Assembly (NCBI GenBank): GCA_028285545.1
Contig: JANQPA010000060.1
Coordinates: 1 to 64,000 of the forward strand
From: Saprospiraceae bacterium
GTDB taxonomy: Bacteria > Bacteroidota > Bacteroidia > Chitinophagales > Saprospiraceae
Direction of reading: 5' to 3'
Length of the DNA: 64,000 nucleotides
How positions within the stretch are numbered: the first letter of the stretch is position 1; each line of letters opens with the position of its first letter. The notes beneath the pieces are model-generated. The model did not search any database. It was not told the DNA's origin and was given only the letters and a program-made list of their open reading frames with translations. Both the position numbers and the translations under genes were made by a program. Positions 17,300 through 25,118 of the stretch are shown here, piece after piece.

Positions 17300-17382
17300 T
17301 AATATCCTTTTGAATCAAAAAAATACAAACTTCAATTTTAACTCAAATAGGATTATTAATTAACCATAAAAAATTTTGAGAA

Positions 17383-17766
17383 ATGAAAAGTAATGAAATA
17401 ACTGTTTTCTACAAGTGGACAGCAAAACCTGGCAAATTAGATGAACTTAAAGCCATGTATAATGACGTATACAAAGCTATGAAAGACAATGAGCCAGATA
17501 GCCTAAAAATGGAATGCTATTTTGCAGATGAAGAAAACGCCATCATCGTACATGACGTATTCAAAGATGGAAATGCCCTAGGCTTTCATTTGATGGGAAC
17601 AGCGGCACAACATTTCCCACAATTGGTGGAGATCGCAGTCCCTGGTCCTTTTCTTTTCTGCGGAGATGTTCCTGAGGAATTAAAACAAGCAGCTATAGGA
17701 ATGAATATGGGAGCAGAGTTTGGAACTCATGCCTTTGGTTTTGATAGAAAAGAAAGTTTAGTATAA
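17383..17766 (+). CDS. ABM-like (antibiotic biosynthesis monooxygenase fold) protein, single unit
   Basis: The 127 residues look like a dimeric alpha/beta-barrel (ABM-type) protein. It starts with EITVFYKWTAKPGKLDELKA and has the EENAIIVHDVFKDGNALGFH core and a FGTHAFGF tail. Related folds catalyse cofactor-free oxygenation or isomerisation, or bind haem, but no active-site residues can be named. The same unit occurs twice in the next gene, 43 bases downstream on the same strand. It is cytoplasmic, with no signal. The divergent GlxA-type regulator is the likely controller. Confidence 0.6.
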   Translation: MKSNEITVFYKWTAKPGKLDELKAMYNDVYKAMKDNEPDSLKMECYFADEENAIIVHDVFKDGNALGFHLMGTAAQHFPQLVEIAVPGPFLFCGDVPEELKQAAIGMNMGAEFGTHAFGFDRKESLV

Positions 17767-17809
17767 ATCCCAAATTGTCTAACACCCAAATGGGTATAAA
17801 ATATAAAAA

Positions 17810-18676
17810 ATGATAGCTCAAAAAGAAGCCTTACCACCTTTCCTTGCGGAGCCTACTAAACTGGGCCAGGAAATCAGCATTACCGGCAAATGGGTTCCCT
17901 TGAAAAAAAGTGGTCTATTTAGAAAATCTGCTGAGTCCAAGGAGATGCTTAAGGAATGGGAAGATATCCATTTGGGTGCGAAAAACCATCCCGGTGTTTT
18001 ATCCACTGAGATCAACCACGCGGTGGGAGAAGACGCAGTTTTAATCCATCATGTTTTTAAGAATCCTGATTCATTAGTTGATTATTTTTCCAGCACTGCT
18101 ACAAAGCATATGGAAGCACTCACCAAAGTAGCCGAGCCTCAACTCCATCTGGTTCGAGGCGTAAATATTCCGGCTCAAGTCAAGGAAGTAATTTTAGCCA
18201 AAAATGTACCGGTAGCCTTCGGAAACCATCTTTTTGGATATGTAAAAGAAGATTACAAGCGTCCGGACCCCAGTACCGCCATTCAGGTGACCGCCAAATG
18301 GACTTGTAACCCAAACAATTCGAGTCATTTGGAAGAACTCAAGTACTGGTGGCAACGTGTGGGAACGGATGCTTATACCATGGAAAAAGGTTTAATCAGA
18401 TTTGAAGTGTTCCAGGTTGAAGGAGAAAATGCTCTGATTATTCACGAGACATTTGAGAATAGCAACGAATTGAAATTTCATCTTACTAAAGGCACCGCTG
18501 ATAAATACAAAAAAGACATTGATAAAATTGCTTCTCCAGAATATTACTTCTTCCGCGGACCAGTATCCTGGACCATTAGAACTTATTCAAAATTTATGCG
18601 CCTGCCAGCCACTTATTCTAGTCAAGGGAGCCATTATACACGGCAAGGTGGTAGCATGAGTGATGGAAGAACTTAA
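17810..18676 (+). CDS. Two-unit ABM-like protein
   Basis: A 288-residue protein with two ABM-like halves. Half one (about 20-145) holds ISITGKWVPLK, EDAVLIHHVFKNPDSLVDYF and the tail FGNHLFGY, which mirrors FGTHAFGF of the upstream gene. Half two (about 160-265) begins IQVTAKWTCNPNN and has ENALIIHETFENSNELKFH, but ends differently, in PEYYFFRGPVSWTIRTYSKF. Three homologous units in two adjacent genes point to duplication and fusion. The reaction is unknown. It probably shares a transcript with the 127-residue neighbour. Confidence 0.6.
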   Translation: MIAQKEALPPFLAEPTKLGQEISITGKWVPLKKSGLFRKSAESKEMLKEWEDIHLGAKNHPGVLSTEINHAVGEDAVLIHHVFKNPDSLVDYFSSTATKHMEALTKVAEPQLHLVRGVNIPAQVKEVILAKNVPVAFGNHLFGYVKEDYKRPDPSTAIQVTAKWTCNPNNSSHLEELKYWWQRVGTDAYTMEKGLIRFEVFQVEGENALIIHETFENSNELKFHLTKGTADKYKKDIDKIASPEYYFFRGPVSWTIRTYSKFMRLPATYSSQGSHYTRQGGSMSDGRT

Positions 18677-18678
18677 AT

Positions 18679-18735
18679 AGTAATAGTATTGAGTATTGGG
18701 TAGAGAGTAGTGGGAAATAGGTCATAGTAAGTATA
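18679..18735 (+). repeat. Dispersed TATTGGGTA-type short-word repeat, copy 1
   Basis: Immediately after the stop codon the sequence becomes a chain of near-identical words (AGTATTGAG, TATTGGGTAG, AGAGTAGTGGG). Similar chains follow the stops at 44789 and 47177. No function is evident. Confidence 0.55.
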
Positions 18736-18873
18736 AGGAGCATGTCTGTTTTATTTTACAGGCTTGCTTTTTATAATAACTGAGCGAATATTTCTACTTT
18801 GGAAGGCGAGTGTCAAAATCAAGGCACCCGACTAAGAAAAGATTCCAAATCACAAAATACAGGATAACACTCA

Positions 18874-20328
18874 ATGAATGCTCTTACAGATTTTATGACT
18901 GCTTTTAATGAATTAGTATTCTATCCTGTTAACTTGGGTGGAACCGATGTTCCAATTGTGGTTTTGGTATTGATCATCTCATCCGTCATTTTTACCCTTT
19001 ATTTTAAATTCATCAACATCCGGGCTTTTGGGCATTCCCTAAAATTGATCCGAGGAGATTATTCTGACCCCGAAAAAAAAGCTCCTGGTGAAATCAGTCA
19101 CTTCCAGGCTCTTGCTACAGCTATTTCCGGGACAGTAGGAGTTGGAAACATTGGAGCAGTAGCCTTAGCCATTTGCAGAGGTGGTCCTGGAGCTTGTTTC
19201 TGGATAATTGTCGCAGGCTTGTTTGGCATGACTACGAAATTTGTAGAGTGTACCTTGGGAGTAAAGTACCGCCAGCAAAATAAAGATGGGACCATTTCAG
19301 GGGGGCCTATGTTTTACCTGGACAAGGGTATTGGTGCGCTAGGATTTAAGAGAACGGGCAAAACATTAGGGACCATCTATGCGATAGGAATGACCATTGG
19401 GTGTTTGGGTATAGGCAATATGTTTCAGGCCAATCAGGCTTTTTCCCAATTTGTAGTCGCAACGGGTGGAGAAAACAGTTATTTTGCTGATAAAGGATTA
19501 CTTTTCGGTGCTATCATTGCTTTTTTGGTGGCTCTTGTTATCATAGGTGGTATTAAAAGTATAGCCCGGGTAACATCAAAATTAGTTCCCATAATGGCTG
19601 TAGCCTATTTAATTGGCGCTCTTGCTGTAATTTTGTTGAACGCAGAGTATATCCCCAAAGCTATTGATGCCATATTTACCGGCGCATTCACTCCACAAGG
19701 CATTGAAGGAGGAATGATATTTGTACTCATCCTGGCTTTTCAGCGAGCAGTATTTTCCAATGAAGCAGGAATTGGTTCTTCCTCAATAGCCCATTCTGCG
19801 GTGAGGACCGATCATCCCGTAACAGAGGGAATTGTAGGCTTAATGGAACCTTTTATAGATACCGTAGTAATTTGTACCTTGACAGCATTGGTAATCATCA
19901 CTACAATGGTATCCGTTCCGGAGTTCAATACCATGATTACTACTAATGATGCTGGTATTAGATTAACCTCCCAGGCATTTGCCTACAAAGCTTCCTGGTC
20001 ACCTTACTTTTTATCTATAGTGGCGCTTTTGTTTTGCATATCAACTATGTTGACCTGGTCCTATTATGGTCTAAACGGCTGGAGATATATTGTTGGACAT
20101 GGCAAAAAACGAGACATCTTTTACAATCTATTCTTCTGTTGCTTCATACTCATTGGTTGTGTTTTGAATGTAGGCCTAGTGATTGATTTTTCTGATGCCT
20201 TGATCTGGTTTGTTTGTATACCGAATATTATCGGCTTATACTTTTTAGCTCCGATAGTTAAAAAGGAGCTTAAAGGTTATTTGTCAAAGTTGAAGAATAA
20301 AGAGATTGTTTCCTTTAGAAAAAAATAA
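18874..20328 (+). CDS. Sodium:alanine symporter family (AGCS) transporter
   Basis: Inner-membrane transporter taking up alanine or glycine with sodium. The 484 residues have about ten to eleven membrane helices and the family landmarks HFQALATAISGTVGVGNIGA, GGPGACFWIIVAGLFGMTTK, RQQNKDGTISGGPMFYL, AFQRAVFSNEAGIGSSSIAH and STMLTWSYYGLNGWRYI. Length is normal. It ends inside a perfect palindromic terminator shared with the convergent VOC gene. A TACTTTG-like word at 18795-18801 is a weak promoter candidate. Confidence 0.95.
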   Translation: MNALTDFMTAFNELVFYPVNLGGTDVPIVVLVLIISSVIFTLYFKFINIRAFGHSLKLIRGDYSDPEKKAPGEISHFQALATAISGTVGVGNIGAVALAICRGGPGACFWIIVAGLFGMTTKFVECTLGVKYRQQNKDGTISGGPMFYLDKGIGALGFKRTGKTLGTIYAIGMTIGCLGIGNMFQANQAFSQFVVATGGENSYFADKGLLFGAIIAFLVALVIIGGIKSIARVTSKLVPIMAVAYLIGALAVILLNAEYIPKAIDAIFTGAFTPQGIEGGMIFVLILAFQRAVFSNEAGIGSSSIAHSAVRTDHPVTEGIVGLMEPFIDTVVICTLTALVIITTMVSVPEFNTMITTNDAGIRLTSQAFAYKASWSPYFLSIVALLFCISTMLTWSYYGLNGWRYIVGHGKKRDIFYNLFFCCFILIGCVLNVGLVIDFSDALIWFVCIPNIIGLYFLAPIVKKELKGYLSKLKNKEIVSFRKK

Positions 20329-20378
20329 AGAAAGCTGACGAATCCGCCTGAGGCGGATTCGTCAGCTTTCTTTATTTT
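20322..20378. terminator. Perfect 28-bp palindrome spanning both convergent stop codons
   Basis: Arms 20322-20349 and 20351-20378 are exact reverse complements around one base. Each arm contains the final Lys codon and two or three bases of the TAA stop, of the symporter on one strand and the VOC protein on the other. A-run and T-run edges with a GC-rich core suit bidirectional termination. Confidence 0.85.
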
Positions 20379-20844
20379 ATTTTTCTTCTTCAGGAGCTGC
20401 ATAGGTCACAATATCAATACCAATACCATTGGGATCAACAATGGCAAAATGGCGGTCTCCCCAGGGTTCATCACGTAGTTCAATTTCAATGCTTAGCCCT
20501 TTATTTTTTAGTTGACTATACATTTCATCAACATTATCAACTTCGATGGTAAGATAAACGCCTTTTCCATTAAAAGCAGGCTGAAATATGGGTTTTTGAG
20601 TGGGATGATTGGGCTTCAAAAAACTAATTTCGGCCTGATGATTTGGTGTATGAAGAAGCAAATAAAATTCATTTTCAAAAGTTATTCCAAAGCCTAAGGT
20701 ATCCGTGTAAAATTTCTTGGTTTCTGAAAACTTTTCCGTGATGATTCCTGCATTTAATTTCATAGTTTTTAGATTTTGATGATCCGATTGTGCACAAGCC
20801 AAAGTAGCCAGCACCATAAAAATGGAGATCAATAATGACTTCAT
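20377..20844 (-). CDS. Exported VOC (glyoxalase/bleomycin-resistance fold) protein
   Basis: I choose the ATG at 20844, which gives a signal peptide (MKSLLISIFMVLATLACAQS); the longer frame to 20982 overlaps the upstream AraC gene and adds nothing VOC-like. The body is one VOC module of about 120 residues: KLNAGIITEKFSETKKFYTD, LGFGITFENEFYLLLHTPN, GVYLTIEVDNVDEMYSQLKN and the ending EPWGDRHFAIVDPNGIGIDI. VOC proteins usually bind a metal ion or sequester small molecules; here the ligand is unknown. Export of a VOC domain is less usual. Alternatively, translation could start at a later ATG (MKLNAG), giving a cytoplasmic protein. Confidence 0.78.
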   Translation of the reverse strand: MKSLLISIFMVLATLACAQSDHQNLKTMKLNAGIITEKFSETKKFYTDTLGFGITFENEFYLLLHTPNHQAEISFLKPNHPTQKPIFQPAFNGKGVYLTIEVDNVDEMYSQLKNKGLSIEIELRDEPWGDRHFAIVDPNGIGIDIVTYAAPEEEK

Positions 20845-20911
20845 AATTCCTTGTTTTTTTAACAAAAATAGGTTGGTCATAAAGCCTTTTATTGTAAAAA
20901 TCGGACAAAGA

Positions 20912-21715
20912 TTACTGGAATGCTTCAGAAGGAGTGACACCATAAAAGCGCTTAAAACTCTTGATAAAATGGGCCTGATCATAGAAGCCTACATCATAAA
21001 AAATTCGATTCTCTTTTAAGCTTTGTTTAGAGGGTTTTGCATTGAGGATATATTGAAAGCGAACAACCTGACTGAAGGCTTTAGGAGTGGTTCCAATATA
21101 GTAATTGAAGAGTCGCCTCAGTTGTCTGGGACTCAAACCTGTATTCAAACCATTTTCTGTTTCTATATGTCCATGATGTTTGAGCAAAAGAAGCAAAGCA
21201 TCGTAAAAACGAGAATCAATTTTGAACTTGTTTTTGTTAGCTAGTGAAATGAATAATTTATTGAGCTTAGCAAGAGTAATAGATAATTCCTGGCTAGCAT
21301 TTTGTACAATAAAAGCCGCCACCTCAGGTAAAACTGAAGCAAGATATTGGTCTTTATTGCTAAGACTATTAGCAGGAATCCCAAATATTTGTGTGAAAAC
21401 GGAGGGAAAAAATCGTATGCCTACAAAATTAAAGGCCTCTCCAATCGAGAATTCAGTATACTTTCTATAAAAGCCCATCACAAAACTCTCATCAGGCTTA
21501 TTGAGATTAAAAAAGATGTCGATACATCCATCGGAAACAACCCGGTATACATAGGGAGTATCTAAGGTCTGTGCTGTTTTCAATTGCCAATAACAATAGA
21601 TGGAGTCTTTGAGTGGGGAAGCAGGAGGAATTTCCTGATAAATAATGTCTTTCTGGTCGGATTTGACTGCCGGCTGAATGGGCGAGTAGTATTTTCTAAT
21701 TGGTTCTAATTCCAT
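20912..21715 (-). CDS. AraC-family regulator with DUF6597-type N-terminal domain
   Basis: A 267-residue regulator. The N-terminal half (about 20-150) resembles DUF6597 (PPASPLKDSIYCYWQLKTA, VSDGCIDIFFNL, FNFVGIRFFPSV). The C-terminal half is an AraC helix-turn-helix with LSPRQLRRLFNYYIGTTPKA and the family signature YDVGFYDQAHFIKSFKRFYG. It starts only 6 bases after the stop of the STAND ATPase gene, so it may be co-transcribed with the six-gene cluster. It also lies directly before the VOC gene, a common Bacteroidota pairing, so its target could be either. Confidence 0.88.
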   Translation of the reverse strand: MELEPIRKYYSPIQPAVKSDQKDIIYQEIPPASPLKDSIYCYWQLKTAQTLDTPYVYRVVSDGCIDIFFNLNKPDESFVMGFYRKYTEFSIGEAFNFVGIRFFPSVFTQIFGIPANSLSNKDQYLASVLPEVAAFIVQNASQELSITLAKLNKLFISLANKNKFKIDSRFYDALLLLLKHHGHIETENGLNTGLSPRQLRRLFNYYIGTTPKAFSQVVRFQYILNAKPSKQSLKENRIFYDVGFYDQAHFIKSFKRFYGVTPSEAFQ

Positions 21716-21721
21716 TAAAAG

Positions 21722-23383
21722 TTAATTTCCTCCTTCCATTTTTTGCTGAACCTGCTTAATCTTTTCCAGTAATTGGGAGTCACTTGAGTCAATTTCCTGC
21801 GCTTTTTGATACTGTTCCAGAGATTTTTCCCAATCTTCAGTTACAAAATAGAGGTTCCCTTCTGATAGATATTGAATAAATCGAGCGGAATCTAAGCGTG
21901 TTTTTTCGATTTGGAGTGCTTCAAAAGTATCCTGTGCTTTCAAGGCATTCTGTCTGGATTGATTGTAAAAAATTGAGGTACCTAAAACTATTGCGAAAAC
22001 AGCAATAACTGTAATAATATTTATTGTTCTATTTATTCTTTTTCTCTCCTCTTTAAGTTCTATCATATACTTTTCTTTTTCTACCTCCTCCAATTCTTTC
22101 AAAGCTAGCTCACTTTGTTTAATGAAAGCTTGCTCTTCTTCAGATAATAATTCATCAATCTTGAAAGGAGTTGCACTTGAAAGAATAAAATTTAGGATTT
22201 GCTTGCTTAGTAATAAACCAGTCAATTGATAAGATTTATAACCATCTCGAATTAATTTGATGATTTGCAAACGAATACGATCTTCTTCACTTCTACGCTG
22301 ATTTACATGATTGGCCAAGGCATCGTGGGCCAACTCGATTTGGGAATCTAGAAAACGAATAATACGTCTTTCTCCCAACAGGTTTATGATAAAAGAAACC
22401 AAAGAAGATGAAAGTTTAGGAAGGATAGTTTCTTCATTACCAATTTGATAATATATTGGCTTTTTGGTACCTTCTTCTGTGACCAGAAGGTCAAGAACCT
22501 GTCGAACCGAATCAGTCGACTGGTCAGGGAATTTAGATTGTACTTGCCCTTCAATTTCAGCAATATTGTCATCCAGAAAATCACTTAGTACATCTTCAAA
22601 TTGACCTACTCTGTTTATTAAATCATGATCAAATATTATCCTGTCTTCATTTTGATTGGCTGCGACCTTATAAAGATTATCCAAATAGACTTGCAGGTAT
22701 CCCAGTTGAACTCTTCCACCACCACTTGAAAGTTGTTCCATAATTCGGTCAACTATACCTTCACTTTCTAAAGAGACATTAAATTGGTTCAGGTTTCCGA
22801 ATATCACTTGCCTGATTTTTGAAAAATTCATGGGCTCTACTCGTATGCGATTATCAAACAGACTGGGCATTATTGCTTCAAAATCTGACAGGTGGGCTAA
22901 ATACTCCTCCCTAATAATTAAAATTATTTTGCAGGGTAAATTAGTTGAAGCCAGTTCTTTGATATTCTCATAAAACTGCTGTTGTTCTTCTGGATGACCT
23001 AAAGTAATCAACTCTTCCAATTGATCAAAAATCAAATAAATTGGACGCAGATGATCCAGATATAAGGATCGTATCATTTCTGCAAGACTTGTACCTTGCT
23101 CAATATCTCCTTCCTGATCATGACGACGTAATTGTTCAATTAGTGATTGATTAATATCATCTTTTCGCCTTATGAAAATATCAAACCAATCAGTAGAAGC
23201 AAATCGGTTGGCCAGGCCACAATTTATCAGGCTGGTTTTACCGGTACCTGACATACCATATACCAATATGACATTGGCATGAAAAGCCATTCGATAAAGC
23301 GAATCGACCTCTTGCTCCCTCCCAAAAAATAGTTGAACATCTTCTTTTTGATAGGAATCCAGAAATTTAAATGGTGATTTCAT
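21722..23383 (-). CDS. STAND NTPase with membrane helix and C-terminal TPR-like repeats
   Basis: A 553-residue signal-transducing ATPase of the bacterial nSTAND type. It opens with the family hallmark PFKFLDSYQKEDVQLFFGRE, has Walker A G43-M-S-G-T-G-K49-T-S, Walker B IYLIFDQLEEL (D120), a sensor-like IILIIREEYLAHL, and the winged-helix hallmark IELAHDALANHV (about 349-360). A charged coiled-coil stretch (425-452) leads to one membrane helix (about 454-473); the preceding basic residues put the NTPase in the cytoplasm, leaving the TPR-like helices (505-545) outside the inner membrane. It is the last of six coupled genes and could be the membrane-acting effector or a receptor. Confidence 0.85.
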   Translation of the reverse strand: MKSPFKFLDSYQKEDVQLFFGREQEVDSLYRMAFHANVILVYGMSGTGKTSLINCGLANRFASTDWFDIFIRRKDDINQSLIEQLRRHDQEGDIEQGTSLAEMIRSLYLDHLRPIYLIFDQLEELITLGHPEEQQQFYENIKELASTNLPCKIILIIREEYLAHLSDFEAIMPSLFDNRIRVEPMNFSKIRQVIFGNLNQFNVSLESEGIVDRIMEQLSSGGGRVQLGYLQVYLDNLYKVAANQNEDRIIFDHDLINRVGQFEDVLSDFLDDNIAEIEGQVQSKFPDQSTDSVRQVLDLLVTEEGTKKPIYYQIGNEETILPKLSSSLVSFIINLLGERRIIRFLDSQIELAHDALANHVNQRRSEEDRIRLQIIKLIRDGYKSYQLTGLLLSKQILNFILSSATPFKIDELLSEEEQAFIKQSELALKELEEVEKEKYMIELKEERKRINRTINIITVIAVFAIVLGTSIFYNQSRQNALKAQDTFEALQIEKTRLDSARFIQYLSEGNLYFVTEDWEKSLEQYQKAQEIDSSDSQLLEKIKQVQQKMEGGN

Positions 23384-23390
23384 GCCCGAT

Positions 23391-25115
23391 TTATTTTAAT
23401 CTCGAAATTTCTCTCGTGAAAAACTCAATGGCTTCCTTTACCTCAGGATAGTTGTCTTCATTGACTTGAAGAACATCTTCCAAATTGTCTATGAATTGAT
23501 AAACATAACTTCCTCTTTCTCGATATTGTAAAATAAACAGTTTGGAATTTAAAGACTTGTTAAGTGCATTTTCATCAATAATAAAGGGGGTCAGATTTAA
23601 AAATGAACGAAAATTATTCTCTCCTTTTAACAGAACTACGGCATTATTATGCAAGTGAGATTCACTTGTCTGAACATCATCCATTAATCCTGCAGTCACA
23701 TTATTTAAGAAAACAAGATTATGTGAAAATTTCGGTTCCCCAGCTATTGGCATTTTCACTTCAATTGTTTTGGTAGTGGCCATGGTATATCTGGCTAAAA
23801 ATCCTAGATCTTCTGTTAATTTTCTAAGCTGAGCATTGGCCTGGATACAATAGGAAGAAATTTCTTCCGGAGCTATTCTTTGAATGGTAAGTTGCCGGTC
23901 TAAGGATTCAAAAAACCTAAATGCACTAAAAACGCTATCGCCGGATTGTATAAGCTGCCACAGTTCCTCCAATTCTGACATAAACGGCTCTATTCTATTG
24001 GCAGAAAAAAATGATAATAATTTTTGAAGTAGGTCAGCATTGAAATAGGAAGCTCTTGTTCCTCTAGATCTTTCGTCAAAAGCTCTGGATAAATCTTCAG
24101 ATAATCTTTCTGAAATTTGAATTTTTTTATCCTTCAAAATTTCATCCCACAACTGAGAAACAAGAGTGATCGTCAAAAAGCTGATCACAAATTGATACAG
24201 GTCTAAAATTCGTTTTAAATAATTGGTATTTAGGTCTTTGGAAATAATAATTTTGCGCAGAAAGTTTCCAATTGGACTGGGGAAAGCATCAATGACGCTC
24301 CTACGTAAATCCCTAAATTGTGGGGAATTCCCCAATTTTGCCTTTTCTAGATAAAATATAATTTCTTTACTAAATGGACTTATAGTATTGGCGATAGTTG
24401 TAACTAAATCTTTATTTAATGATTCGACTGATATATCTGGGCGGAATCTCTCACCACCTCTCCCTATTGATATTACATTTGATGCGACTTTGGGAATTTT
24501 CCAGTCCAGGTATTTTTGACCTTCATCTGTCACATAAAGCCCCCAGGCCAGGTTATAGGAATCTCTGTTGTAATAATTGTGGTAAATTTCTATCTTTTCT
24601 TCTCCTTTCATTTGAAGATAGCTGGCACTGGCGTGGAAAGCTTCCTCAATTGTATAATCATTTGCCAATGACCGGTAAAAGATATCCGAAAACTCTTTGG
24701 CAATAGCATCCATGATTCCAACATTTGTTGCCAACACCAGAGGAATGCCTGCATCATGAAGCAGGCGAACCTGGTCAACCGTGGCAACACCATTTAGAAA
24801 GACCAAATTCAGATTATCCTGAGCAGCGAGTAATTCAACTATCCCTCCTTGATTTCCATATAGTGCTTCATCAATAAATTTGCTGCTATTAGCATGCCCA
24901 CTAAAATGAAAGATACTTATGCGATCTTGAAATTCCCTTAGATATTCTGCAATTGAATCAATAGACGCGTTAGGCTCCACAAACAATTGTAAATACTGCT
25001 GATTTTCCAGGGATATAAGATGACGCTGAATAATTTTACGCTCCTCATCCAGAATGGGCAGGTGCTCATCCTGGTCATTTGCAAAAGCCAAAAATATTAC
25101 GGGTTCAAAAGCCAT
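23391..25115 (-). CDS. CHAT-fold protein lacking the catalytic cysteine, with C-terminal shared module
   Basis: A 574-residue protein. Its N-terminal 200 residues are a CHAT (caspase-like) domain: the His motif FHFSGHA (69-75) is intact, but the position of the catalytic Cys, clear in the partner CHAT protein as VFLNSC, reads VFLNGV here (Val110 in place of Cys), so proteolysis is not expected. Residues about 234-574 form a module also found at the end of the upstream LRR protein, marked by SVIDAFPSPI near 273 and LNLTPFIIDENA. It starts 3 bases after the LRR gene and ends 7 bases before the STAND gene. A decoy, sensor or adaptor role is my inference. Confidence 0.82.
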   Translation of the reverse strand: MAFEPVIFLAFANDQDEHLPILDEERKIIQRHLISLENQQYLQLFVEPNASIDSIAEYLREFQDRISIFHFSGHANSSKFIDEALYGNQGGIVELLAAQDNLNLVFLNGVATVDQVRLLHDAGIPLVLATNVGIMDAIAKEFSDIFYRSLANDYTIEEAFHASASYLQMKGEEKIEIYHNYYNRDSYNLAWGLYVTDEGQKYLDWKIPKVASNVISIGRGGERFRPDISVESLNKDLVTTIANTISPFSKEIIFYLEKAKLGNSPQFRDLRRSVIDAFPSPIGNFLRKIIISKDLNTNYLKRILDLYQFVISFLTITLVSQLWDEILKDKKIQISERLSEDLSRAFDERSRGTRASYFNADLLQKLLSFFSANRIEPFMSELEELWQLIQSGDSVFSAFRFFESLDRQLTIQRIAPEEISSYCIQANAQLRKLTEDLGFLARYTMATTKTIEVKMPIAGEPKFSHNLVFLNNVTAGLMDDVQTSESHLHNNAVVLLKGENNFRSFLNLTPFIIDENALNKSLNSKLFILQYRERGSYVYQFIDNLEDVLQVNEDNYPEVKEAIEFFTREISRLK

Positions 25116-25118
25116 AAC

